6,074 nt of DNA from Oscillospiraceae bacterium (GTDB lineage: Bacteria; Bacillota; Clostridia; Oscillospirales; Acutalibacteraceae): the NCBI GenBank assembly GCA_009783605.1, contig WRDE01000137.1:1-6074 (forward strand), written 5' to 3'. Positions 1-5,227 of this stretch are shown one piece after another; position 1 is the stretch's first letter; each line of letters opens with the position of its first letter. The position numbers were made by a program, and so were the translations under genes. A model generated the notes under the pieces. That model was not told where the DNA came from. It worked only from the letters and a program-made list of their open reading frames with translations, and did not search any database.

Positions 1-8
1 AAAAGGAG
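1..8 (+). promoter_or_regulatory. Ribosome binding site of the MORN-repeat gene
   Basis: AAAAGGAG sits 8 nt before the ATG at 17. It shows that the gene starts inside the window and is complete at its 5' end. The promoter must lie to the left of the window. Confidence 0.75.
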
Positions 9-16
9 TTTTTATT

Positions 17-838
17 ATGGAAAATCAAATCAAAGTCGGTAAGCTCACATGGGCAAACGGCAATAGTTATGAGGGAGAGTATGATGAAAACAAACAACCC
101 CATGGCAAAGGGACAATGAACTTTCCTGGTGGCGAAATTTATGAAGGAGAATTTAAAGACGGAAAAGCGAACGGTCAAGGGAAAATGAAATTTAAAACCG
201 GAAACACCTATAGTGGCGGTTGGAAAGACAACAAGCGTTGTGGTCATGGAAGATATGACTGGAATAGCGACGATGAGGTTAAAGATATAACTACATATGA
301 ATATGGCGCCCAAGCAAACGACGGTGTTAAATCAAAACAATCAAAAAAAGGCAATTGGTATTTAGGCGACTGGAAAGACGACAAACCCGCAGGACACGGT
401 AAATTTTTCTTTGCACATTTAGGAGGAGCGATTTACGAGGGGGCGGTTTCTGACTGGGAACCCAACGGTATCGGAAAAATGCATTGGCCTACAGGTTCGG
501 AGTATTTGGGGGAAATGACAAGTGGCGCGATCGACGGAAAAGGAATTTATATATCCGGAAAAACCGGGATAATCTACGAAGGAACATGGGTTGATGATGT
601 TAGGCAGGGTTATTTGGTGATGAAAGACTGCACGTTAAAAACTATTTATGCCGGAAATTGGGAAAATAATAAAATGCTTGATACCGACACAGTTGAGGAT
701 GTCACTTTTTTAGATGGAAAAAGATATTCCGGTTGTTGGGTTGGCAATGCCCCGCATGGTTATGGTGTTATGAAATATCCAGATGGCAGAGTTATTGAAG
801 GTGAATGGCAAGACGGTTTGCCGCCGGGGTTGAGATGA
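17..838 (+). CDS. MORN-repeat protein, 273 aa
   Basis: The protein is almost entirely MORN repeats (membrane occupation and recognition nexus; consensus like YxGxWxxGxxxGxG). I count about ten, starting near residues 18, 42, 65, 115, 140, 163, 187, 211, 237 and 260. The first six and the ninth are well formed; the seventh, eighth and last are degenerate. Residues about 82-113 break the array with a polar, lysine-rich insert. There is no signal peptide, membrane segment or catalytic domain, so a cytoplasmic beta-hairpin scaffold is the likely form. MORN repeats are known to bind proteins or lipids; the partner here is unknown. The ATG follows AAAAGGAG (1-8) at 8 nt spacing, which supports this start. 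The gene is AT-rich compared with pnp and may be acquired. The next gene lies about 130 bases downstream on the same strand. The repeat family is certain; the role is not. Confidence 0.9.
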   Translation: MENQIKVGKLTWANGNSYEGEYDENKQPHGKGTMNFPGGEIYEGEFKDGKANGQGKMKFKTGNTYSGGWKDNKRCGHGRYDWNSDDEVKDITTYEYGAQANDGVKSKQSKKGNWYLGDWKDDKPAGHGKFFFAHLGGAIYEGAVSDWEPNGIGKMHWPTGSEYLGEMTSGAIDGKGIYISGKTGIIYEGTWVDDVRQGYLVMKDCTLKTIYAGNWENNKMLDTDTVEDVTFLDGKRYSGCWVGNAPHGYGVMKYPDGRVIEGEWQDGLPPGLR

Positions 839-969
839 TCCCCCCCTCACTTTTTTTCACCCCCAAAACACCCAAAACCGCTCTATCGTGTGCAGGGGTG
901 TGTATCATCGTGTGGTAGATTAGCCAAAATGTGCCCGTAATTAATACAATTGAAATGGAGCGAATTATT
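839..969 (+). other. AT/C-rich spacer between the two accessory genes
   Basis: This gap begins with runs of C and a run of seven T (851-857), but no stable GC hairpin precedes the T run, so it is not a convincing terminator. ATCGTGTG occurs twice (885-892 and 907-914), 22 bp apart. ACACCC (868-873) could pair with GGGTGT (896-901) across a 22-nt loop, which is weak. TACAAT (945-950) resembles a -10 box but has no matching -35 element. Confidence 0.35.
957..960 (+). promoter_or_regulatory. Ribosome binding site that sets the start at 970
   Basis: GGAG lies 9 nt before the ATG at 970. It favours this start over the GTG at 931 and the ATG at 955, neither of which has purine-rich sequence at the right distance. 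Confidence 0.6.
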
Positions 970-1653
970 ATGTTATCCAATTCTATACAAAATGCTTATG
1001 GACTTTATCATTTGGATGATAAAGCTTGTGCAACGTGTGCAAACTGGGTGCATCCAATAATAAAAAAAGAGAAAGAACGTATTGAACTGTTTGACGATAA
1101 CCCTTCTCTTAAACTTCTTATGAAACGAGCGTCAGGTAACCATTCATTGAGATATTTTAACGACTGGAAATATCCGGCAGCAAACAAATTAACAAAGACC
1201 GGTTATTATTTTTATCTTGTAAGTAAAGATTATGATGCCGTTATGGGAATGTGTAGCGTTTGCGCTTCCTCTTACCATTTTTCAAATGGTTATGATTGCA
1301 ACAACTATTGTAAAGCGGAAGCCGCTAAAAGAGATGACATTATCTATATGAACAGCAGTGATGAAAAAGTACTATGCGAAATAATTATAAAGATGATCAA
1401 TGAATTAAAACAGCACATGAAAAACGCCGAAACCGGTAAGGAAGAGAAAAAAGAAGCGAAGGTTTTAGTGAAATTGTGGAACAAGCGTTTATCGGATTTA
1501 CGCCTTGCAATAGTAAAACGCGAACAAACCAAAGCCGCTCTGTCGCGCCCGGCAGTAACCCCCGAACAGCTTGAAGCAACAAACAAAAGAATACAAGATT
1601 TGCAAAATGCAGGATGGTGGCACAGCACTTACGGTGGGGGGAAAATGTTTTAG
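970..1653 (+). CDS. Hypothetical protein with CxxC-type cysteine motifs, 227 aa
   Basis: I do not recognise this family. The chosen start is the ATG at 970 because GGAG (957-960) lies 9 nt upstream. The in-frame GTG at 931 and ATG at 955 have no ribosome binding site. The protein has three cysteine pairs: C20-x2-C23 near the N-terminus, then C95-x2-C98 and C110-x3-C114 in the middle, plus a lone C136. Spaced pairs like these often bind zinc or an iron-sulfur cluster, but that is inference. Residues about 130-212 are charged and lysine/glutamate-rich, probably helical and perhaps coiled-coil, and the tail ends in a Trp/Gly-rich stretch (GWWHSTYGGGKMF). No signal peptide or membrane segment is visible. 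Like the upstream MORN gene it is AT-rich, so the two may have arrived together. It was probably its own transcription unit or a loose operon with the MORN gene; I see no clear promoter in between. Confidence 0.75.
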   Translation: MLSNSIQNAYGLYHLDDKACATCANWVHPIIKKEKERIELFDDNPSLKLLMKRASGNHSLRYFNDWKYPAANKLTKTGYYFYLVSKDYDAVMGMCSVCASSYHFSNGYDCNNYCKAEAAKRDDIIYMNSSDEKVLCEIIIKMINELKQHMKNAETGKEEKKEAKVLVKLWNKRLSDLRLAIVKREQTKAALSRPAVTPEQLEATNKRIQDLQNAGWWHSTYGGGKMF

Positions 1654-1672
1654 CTAACAATCAAGCACCAAA

Positions 1673-1692
1673 GGAGGGTATGGAAACCCTCC
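1673..1692. repeat. Short perfect hairpin between the cysteine-motif gene and pnp
   Basis: GGAGGGT (1673-1679) and ACCCTCC (1686-1692) form a perfect 7-bp stem with the loop ATGGAA. It lies 20 bases after the stop of the upstream gene. No T run follows directly, so it is a poor intrinsic terminator; it could protect a 3' end, or be one copy of a dispersed intergenic repeat. GGAGGG here mimics a ribosome binding site, but the nearby ATG opens no useful reading frame. Confidence 0.55.
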
Positions 1693-1720
1693 CCTACACA
1701 CCATCCCCACTGTTGTTTTT

Positions 1721-1799
1721 CCGGCGATCGGACGTTTAGCGATGAAACGATATTCGAAGACATTCGCGTATGGTTTCACTGCTAAAAGCCAATCTCCGG
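1721..1799 (+). promoter_or_regulatory. Long imperfect inverted repeat in the pnp leader, candidate regulatory stem-loop
   Basis: Positions 1735-1758 pair with 1763-1786 over 24 positions with three mismatches and two G-U pairs, closing on the tetraloop GACA (1759-1762). The matched blocks are TTTAGC/GCTAAA, TGAAAC/GTTTCA and CGAA/TTCG. After a small internal loop (1732-1734 against 1787-1788) pairing resumes between 1721-1731 and 1789-1799 with 9 of 11 matches. The whole structure ends 23 nt before the pnp ribosome binding site. In Escherichia coli the pnp leader forms a long stem that RNase III cuts and PNPase then uses to limit its own synthesis. A similar role here is inference from position and shape. 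It is not a terminator, since no T run directly follows the stem; a TTTTTT run occurs 16 nt later (1813-1818). Confidence 0.6.
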
Positions 1800-1836
1800 T
1801 TTGACATAAATATTTTTTAACTGGAGGTACCCCAAA

Positions 1837-4053
1837 ATGTTTGAAAACTATCGCGTATTTGAAACCGAGCTGGCCGGGCGCAAGCTGACCCTTGAGACCG
1901 GCAAGCTGGCGCAGCTGGCCGGCGGGTCGGTGCTGGTCCGCTATGGCGACACGGTCATCCTCTGCACCGCCACCATGTCGGACAAGCCCCGGGACGGCGT
2001 CGATTTCTTCCCGCTGTCGGTGGACTATGAGGAAAAGCTCTATGCCGTCGGCAACATCCCCGGTTCGTTCATGCGCCGGGAGGCCCGTCCGTCCGAAAAG
2101 GCGATCCTGACCTCCCGGGTTATCGACCGCCCGTTCCGCCCGCTGTTCCCGAAGGATATGCGCAACGACGTATCCCTTGTCTGCACCGTCATGTCGATGG
2201 ACCTCGACTGCCCGCCCGAATCCGCCGCCATGATCGGCGCCTCGGCCGCCATCGCCATCTCGGAAATCCCCTGGGACGGCCCGGTCTCCGGCGTCATTGT
2301 CGGGATGGTGGACGGCGAATTCGTCATCAACCCCACCAATGAGCAGGAAAAACGCTCCCAGATGCACGTCACCGTCGCCTCCACCGCCGATCTGGTCGCC
2401 ATGATCGAAGCCGGCGCCAATGAGATCGACGACGAGACCATGTTCAACGCCATCATGTTCGGCCACGAGGTCAACCGGCAGGTGGTCGCCTTCATCAACA
2501 GCATCGTTGCCGAGGTCGGCAAGGAAAAGATCCCGTTCGAGTCCCAGGAAGTCGATCCGGACATGTATGAGGCGGTCAAGGCCTTTGCCATCGAGAAAGT
2601 ACGGCTCGCTCTCGACACCGACGACAAGCGGATCCGGGACGAGCGGCTGCGCCCGGTCTACGCTGAGACCCATGAGGCGTTAGACGAACAATATCCCGAA
2701 CAGGCCGGCAAAATCGACGAGTGCCTGTATAAATTGCAGAAATATGTGGTCCGCCGCTGGCTGTTGGACGACGGCAAGCGGGTGGACGGCCGCGGCATCG
2801 ACGATATCCGGCCGCTGGCGTCGGAGGTCGGGCTGCTGCCCCGGGTCCACGGCTCCGGGTTATTCACCCGCGGCCAGACGCAGGTGCTGACCACCGTTAC
2901 CCTCGGCTCCTCCGGCGACGCCCAGATGCTGGACGGACTGGATGACGAGGTCGAGAAGCGGTATATGCACCATTACAACTTCCCCTCCTATTCGGTGGGC
3001 GAGACCCGGCCCTCCCGCGGCCCCGGCCGGCGGGAAATCGGCCACGGCGCGCTGGCGGAACGGGCATTGGTGCCGGTACTGCCGGCGGTCGAGGATTTCC
3101 CATATACCATGCGGTTAGTCAGCGAGGTCGTCTCATCCAACGGCTCCACCTCCCAGGGCGCCATCTGCGGATCCACCCTGGCGCTGATGGACGCCGGCGT
3201 GCCGCTCAAGGCGCCGGTGGCCGGTATCTCCTGCGGGTTGATCACCGAAGGCGAACTCTCCGCGGGAGGACGCTTTATGACGATGGTGGATATTCAGGGC
3301 TTGGAGGACTTTTTCGGCGACATGGATTTCAAGGTCGGCGGCACCCATAAGGGCATCACCGCTATCCAGATGGATCTCAAGGTCCACGGCCTGACCCCGG
3401 AGATCATCAAGGAAGCGCTGGAAAAGACCCACAAGGCGCGTATCTATATCTTAGACGAGATTATGCTGAAAGCTATTGACAAGCCGCGTGAAGAGCTGTC
3501 GCCGTACGCCCCGAAGATGCTGACCACCAAGATTGATGTAGACAAGATCCGCGAGGTCATCGGCAAGGGCGGCTCGGTGATCCAGAAGATTCAGTTGGAG
3601 TGCCATTGTAAGGTCGACGTGGAGGAGGACGGCTCCATCTTTATCACCGCATTAGATATCGAGGACGCGCGGCGGGCGCTGGCGGTCATCGAGACCATCG
3701 CCAAAGACCCGGAGGTCGGCGCGATCTATAAGGGCCGGGTGACCCGGCTGATGTCCTTCGGCGCCTTCGTGGAAATCGCGCCGGGCAAAGAGGGCTTAGT
3801 CCATGTCAGCCGGTTGGATATCCGCCGGGTGGAAAAGGTAGAGGACGTGGTTACCGTCGGCGACGAGGTGATGGTAAAAGTCATCGAGATCGACGAGCAG
3901 GGCCGGGTCAACCTCTCCCGCCGTGACGCGCTGATCGAGGTGGAAGGACTGGTTCCGGAGAATACCGTATCGGATGGCCCGCGGCCGCCGAGAAGAGACG
4001 GGCCGCGGCCGGGATTTAGACGAGACGACCGCCCGAGACGCAGAGACGACTAA
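1837..4053 (+). CDS. pnp: Polyribonucleotide nucleotidyltransferase (PNPase)
   Basis: This enzyme degrades RNA 3' to 5' using phosphate, releasing nucleoside diphosphates, and can run in reverse to add tails; it acts as a trimer in the cytoplasm. At 738 aa it has the full family layout. The first RNase PH domain is about residues 13-144, with the RNA-binding loop FMRRE at 78-82, followed by an alpha-helical linker to about 230. The second, catalytic RNase PH domain is about 324-540, with R398-R399, the SSNGSTS segment at 433-439 and the acidic pair D491/D497. A KH domain (about 562-618) carries the GxxG loop IGKGGS at 575-580, and an S1 domain spans about 627-697. The tail (714-738) is rich in Arg, Asp and Pro. 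GGAGG at 1823-1827 lies 9 nt before the ATG. rpsO, often directly upstream in bacteria, is absent. A terminator follows, so pnp appears monocistronic. Confidence 0.98.
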   Translation: MFENYRVFETELAGRKLTLETGKLAQLAGGSVLVRYGDTVILCTATMSDKPRDGVDFFPLSVDYEEKLYAVGNIPGSFMRREARPSEKAILTSRVIDRPFRPLFPKDMRNDVSLVCTVMSMDLDCPPESAAMIGASAAIAISEIPWDGPVSGVIVGMVDGEFVINPTNEQEKRSQMHVTVASTADLVAMIEAGANEIDDETMFNAIMFGHEVNRQVVAFINSIVAEVGKEKIPFESQEVDPDMYEAVKAFAIEKVRLALDTDDKRIRDERLRPVYAETHEALDEQYPEQAGKIDECLYKLQKYVVRRWLLDDGKRVDGRGIDDIRPLASEVGLLPRVHGSGLFTRGQTQVLTTVTLGSSGDAQMLDGLDDEVEKRYMHHYNFPSYSVGETRPSRGPGRREIGHGALAERALVPVLPAVEDFPYTMRLVSEVVSSNGSTSQGAICGSTLALMDAGVPLKAPVAGISCGLITEGELSAGGRFMTMVDIQGLEDFFGDMDFKVGGTHKGITAIQMDLKVHGLTPEIIKEALEKTHKARIYILDEIMLKAIDKPREELSPYAPKMLTTKIDVDKIREVIGKGGSVIQKIQLECHCKVDVEEDGSIFITALDIEDARRALAVIETIAKDPEVGAIYKGRVTRLMSFGAFVEIAPGKEGLVHVSRLDIRRVEKVEDVVTVGDEVMVKVIEIDEQGRVNLSRRDALIEVEGLVPENTVSDGPRPPRRDGPRPGFRRDDRPRRRDD

Positions 4054-4068
4054 AAGTTGATAATAGAC

Positions 4069-4109
4069 CCGCCCCGCGGCTTGATGTTGCGGGGCGGTTG
4101 TTTGTTTTT
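4069..4109 (+). terminator. Intrinsic terminator of pnp
   Basis: CCGCCCCGC (4069-4077) and GCGGGGCGG (4089-4097) form a perfect 9-bp GC stem with an 11-nt loop. The T-rich tail TTGTTTGTTTTT (4098-4109) follows immediately. It starts 15 nt after the pnp stop codon and ends just before the stop of the convergent XRE gene, so it separates the two units. Confidence 0.9.
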
Positions 4110-4110
4110 A

Positions 4111-4320
4111 TCATCGGTCCCGTTTGGCGGTCAACCCCAAAATATAATCCACCGTCGTCTGATGAATACGCGCAAGCGCGATCAAAACCGGCGTCGGGAT
4201 ATCCCGCTGACCCAATTCATAATAACTGTATGCCTGCTGCGAGCAAAATAAAAGCTCCGCCATCTGCTTTTGCGTCAGATCGGCGTCCTCCCGTAAATCC
4301 CGGATACGCTGATACATCAT
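4111..4320 (-). CDS. Small XRE-family (Cro/C1-type) transcriptional regulator, 69 aa
   Basis: The protein is a single helix-turn-helix domain of the HTH_3/XRE type. The HTH spans about residues 15-42, with the typical LTQKQMAELL first helix, a Ser-Gln-Gln turn region and the YYELGQRDIP stretch; VDYILGL closes the domain near residue 60. There is no extra ligand-binding or peptidase domain, so it probably acts as a dimer whose DNA binding is its main activity. Two ATG codons stand in tandem (4320 and 4317). GGTGAT, read on the minus strand at 4328-4323, fits the second one better, so the protein may be 68 aa. It converges on pnp and diverges from the lipocalin-like gene at 4421. The palindromes in the shared control region suggest autorepression and control of that neighbour; this is inference. 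Confidence 0.9.
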   Translation of the reverse strand: MMYQRIRDLREDADLTQKQMAELLFCSQQAYSYYELGQRDIPTPVLIALARIHQTTVDYILGLTAKRDR

Positions 4321-4339
4321 TCATCACCGGGAATATTTT

Positions 4340-4367
4340 ACAATACAACAAAATGGGGTATTGACAA
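4340..4367 (-). promoter_or_regulatory. Possible promoter of the XRE gene, facing the plus-strand promoter
   Basis: Read on the minus strand, TTGTCA (4367-4362) matches the -35 consensus in 5 of 6 positions. TATTGT (4345-4340) is a 4-of-6 match to the -10 at 16 bp spacing. Its -35 overlaps the -35 of the plus-strand promoter, so the two promoters would compete. TAAAAT (4340-4335) is an alternative -10 but lacks a good -35. Transcription would start about 13 nt before the first ATG. Confidence 0.4.
4344..4360. promoter_or_regulatory. Operator candidate O2, imperfect palindrome near the XRE promoter
   Basis: TACAACA (4344-4350) and TGGGGTA (4354-4360) are separated by AAA. Five of seven positions pair, so it is a weaker copy of the perfect site at 4369-4385. 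The centres of the two sites are 25 bp apart. This site covers the spacer and the edge of the -10 box of the proposed minus-strand promoter. Confidence 0.5.
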
Positions 4368-4389
4368 TTACAACATTTTGTTGTATTAT
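4361..4389 (+). promoter_or_regulatory. Promoter of the lipocalin-like gene (TTGACA-N17-TATTAT)
   Basis: The -35 box TTGACA (4361-4366) is perfect, the spacer is exactly 17 bp and the -10 box TATTAT (4384-4389) matches 5 of 6. Transcription would begin near 4396, giving a leader of about 25 nt with a strong ribosome binding site. Operator O1 lies inside the promoter. Confidence 0.8.
4369..4385. promoter_or_regulatory. Operator candidate O1, perfect 17-bp palindrome
   Basis: TACAACA and TGTTGTA flank TTT as perfect 7-bp arms. The ACAA...TTGT core is typical of operators of phage 434-type HTH repressors, the same superfamily as the adjacent XRE gene. It fills most of the spacer between the -35 and -10 boxes of the plus-strand promoter and overlaps the -10, an ideal place for repression. 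On a larger scale, 4342-4355 and 4374-4387 are a perfect 14-bp inverted repeat centred between the two sites. Confidence 0.65.
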
Positions 4390-4420
4390 AAAATCATCTT
4401 ATAAATCAGGAGGGTAAAAA

Positions 4421-4705
4421 ATGTTTGAATCGAAAATGGATGCGTCATTGCTTATTGGGAAATGGCATACAACATTAAGGGAGAGCATTTATATGGGAAG
4501 GAGGATCATGACTGATTTTGAATTCTTTCCGGATGGTGAAGTAAAAGTTGATTTTGGTAACGGGGAGACTTATTATTATGATTTTATACTTATTGGCAAT
4601 AAAATAAAAGTATCAGCTCCCGGCTTCTCTACAACAGAGAAAATTAAACTAAATGGAGACATATTGACAATGGATCGACAAACACCGTATAAAAGGGTGT
4701 TCTAA
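4421..4705 (+). CDS. Small lipocalin-like protein, 94 aa, unknown function
   Basis: The sequence has the pattern of small lipocalin-like or DUF5640-like domains: LIGKWHT at residues 11-17, FEFFPDGEVKV at 33-43, YYYDFILIGNKIKV at 51-64, and LNGDILTM followed by YKRV near the C-terminus. These are alternating beta strands and would form a single small barrel or sheet. Unlike many relatives it has no signal peptide or lipobox, so it probably stays in the cytoplasm. AGGAGGG (4408-4414) lies 6 nt before the ATG, a strong start. The gene is AT-rich, unlike pnp and the L21 operon, and sits divergent to the XRE regulator, which likely represses it through O1. No terminator follows, so transcription may run on into the L21 operon. 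The fold assignment is by pattern only and should be taken as tentative. Confidence 0.75.
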   Translation: MFESKMDASLLIGKWHTTLRESIYMGRRIMTDFEFFPDGEVKVDFGNGETYYYDFILIGNKIKVSAPGFSTTEKIKLNGDILTMDRQTPYKRVF

Positions 4706-4745
4706 AAAATAGATCTACAAATTTCCCGCAAATTCAAAAAAACAT

Positions 4746-4774
4746 TTGACACAGCCCTCCTTTTGTGTTATCAT
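4746..4774 (+). promoter_or_regulatory. Promoter of the rplU-prp-rpmA operon
   Basis: TTGACA (4746-4751) and TATCAT (4769-4774) are separated by exactly 17 bp, with a TG at 4766-4767 giving an extended -10. Transcription would begin near 4781, about 120 nt before the rplU start codon. It lies 40 bases after the lipocalin-like gene and would make the ribosomal operon independent of it. Confidence 0.8.
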
Positions 4775-4780
4775 TTCTTT

Positions 4781-4899
4781 TGCCGCGTGCGTCAGGCTTT
4801 TTAAGTGATGCGTCTGCGGATGCAGCGGCCGCTCCGGACGCAAAGCATTCGCTCTGGTCCGCCTGCCGGCAGCGAGTCTATCAGAAAACGAGGAATTCT
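4781..4899 (+). promoter_or_regulatory. Candidate L21 leader RNA (autoregulatory 5' UTR of rplU)
   Basis: An L21 leader family is described in Firmicutes upstream of exactly this gene order (Rfam L21_leader), and this long UTR has room for it. Two stems are visible. In the first, TGCGTC (4809-4814) pairs with GACGCA (4837-4842), and CGGA (4817-4820) with TCCG (4833-4836), leaving a 2-nt bulge. In the second, TCGCT (4849-4853) pairs with AGCGA (4871-4875), and CTGG (4854-4857) with CCGG (4866-4869), leaving C4870 bulged and the loop TCCGCCTG. The second stem ends 15 nt before the GAGGA ribosome binding site. I infer binding of L21 or another operon product; membership in the Rfam family is not verified by eye. 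Confidence 0.6.
4890..4894 (+). promoter_or_regulatory. Ribosome binding site that sets the rplU start
   Basis: GAGGA lies 5 nt before the ATG at 4900. An in-frame TTG at 4765 would extend the protein, but it precedes the expected transcription start and the extra residues do not belong to the L21 family. Confidence 0.7.
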
Positions 4900-5211
4900 A
4901 TGTACGCGATCATTGAAACCGGCGGAAAACAGTATAAAGTCCAAAGCGGCGACGTGCTCTATGTCGAAAAGTTAGACGCTGAGGAAGAATCCGCCGTCAC
5001 CATCGACAGGGTCGTTGCCCTGTATGACGACAGCGAGCTGTTGGTCGGCAAGCCCTATGTCGAGGGCGCGAAGGTCGAAGCCACGGTATTGAAAAACGGC
5101 AAGGCCAAGAAGATCACCGTGTTTACCTACCGGCCCAAAAAAAGTAGCCAGCGCAAGCTCGGCCACCGGCAGCCCTACACCAAGCTCCAAATCGGCGCGA
5201 TCCTGCCTTGA
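4900..5211 (+). CDS. rplU: 50S ribosomal protein L21
   Basis: L21 binds 23S rRNA in the large ribosomal subunit. The protein is 103 aa, the usual length. It opens with the family's N-terminal YAIIETGGKQYKV, has GKPYVEGAKVEATVL in the middle (about residues 52-66), and ends with the conserved KLGHRQPYTKLQI segment that carries the L21 signature. The basic run RPKKSSQRK (residues 80-88) fits rRNA contact. It is the first gene of the operon; prp starts 16 bases after its stop. Its own leader is the likely point of feedback control. Codon choice is GC-rich, like pnp. Confidence 0.97.
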   Translation: MYAIIETGGKQYKVQSGDVLYVEKLDAEEESAVTIDRVVALYDDSELLVGKPYVEGAKVEATVLKNGKAKKITVFTYRPKKSSQRKLGHRQPYTKLQIGAILP

Positions 5212-5227
5212 CCGGCGGTATAATTTT

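Noticed and set aside
868..914. Weak stem ACACCC/GGGTGT and a repeated ATCGTGTG between the first two genes
   Set aside because: The loop is 22 nt, the stem only 6 bp, and no T tail follows. The 8-bp repeat could be chance in a short low-complexity gap.
792..980. Minus-strand 62-codon reading frame with a hydrophobic N-terminal stretch
   Set aside because: It has no ribosome binding site, overlaps the ends of two well-supported plus-strand genes, and its hydrophobic run is explained by AT-rich complement sequence.
1801..1829. TTGACA at 1801-1806 as the pnp promoter
   Set aside because: A -10 box at normal spacing would fall on the ribosome binding site (GAGGTA), leaving no room for a leader. 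The hexamer is probably chance.
1654..2673. Long minus-strand reading frame of 339 codons opposite pnp
   Set aside because: It is the mirror of the GC-rich pnp codons, with biased Gly/Asp/Val/His content, no recognisable domain and no ribosome binding site.
4057..4364. Two short plus-strand reading frames after pnp
   Set aside because: They run through the pnp terminator and lie opposite the clear XRE helix-turn-helix gene; neither resembles a protein family.
4721..4736. AATTT/AAATT hairpin after the lipocalin-like gene as a terminator
   Set aside because: The stem is five A-T pairs only and is followed by A residues rather than T, so it would not terminate plus-strand transcription.
4765..4899. 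N-terminal extension of L21 starting at a TTG at 4765
   Set aside because: The TTG lies upstream of the predicted transcription start. L21 is normally about 103 aa, starting at the ATG at 4900, which has its own ribosome binding site.
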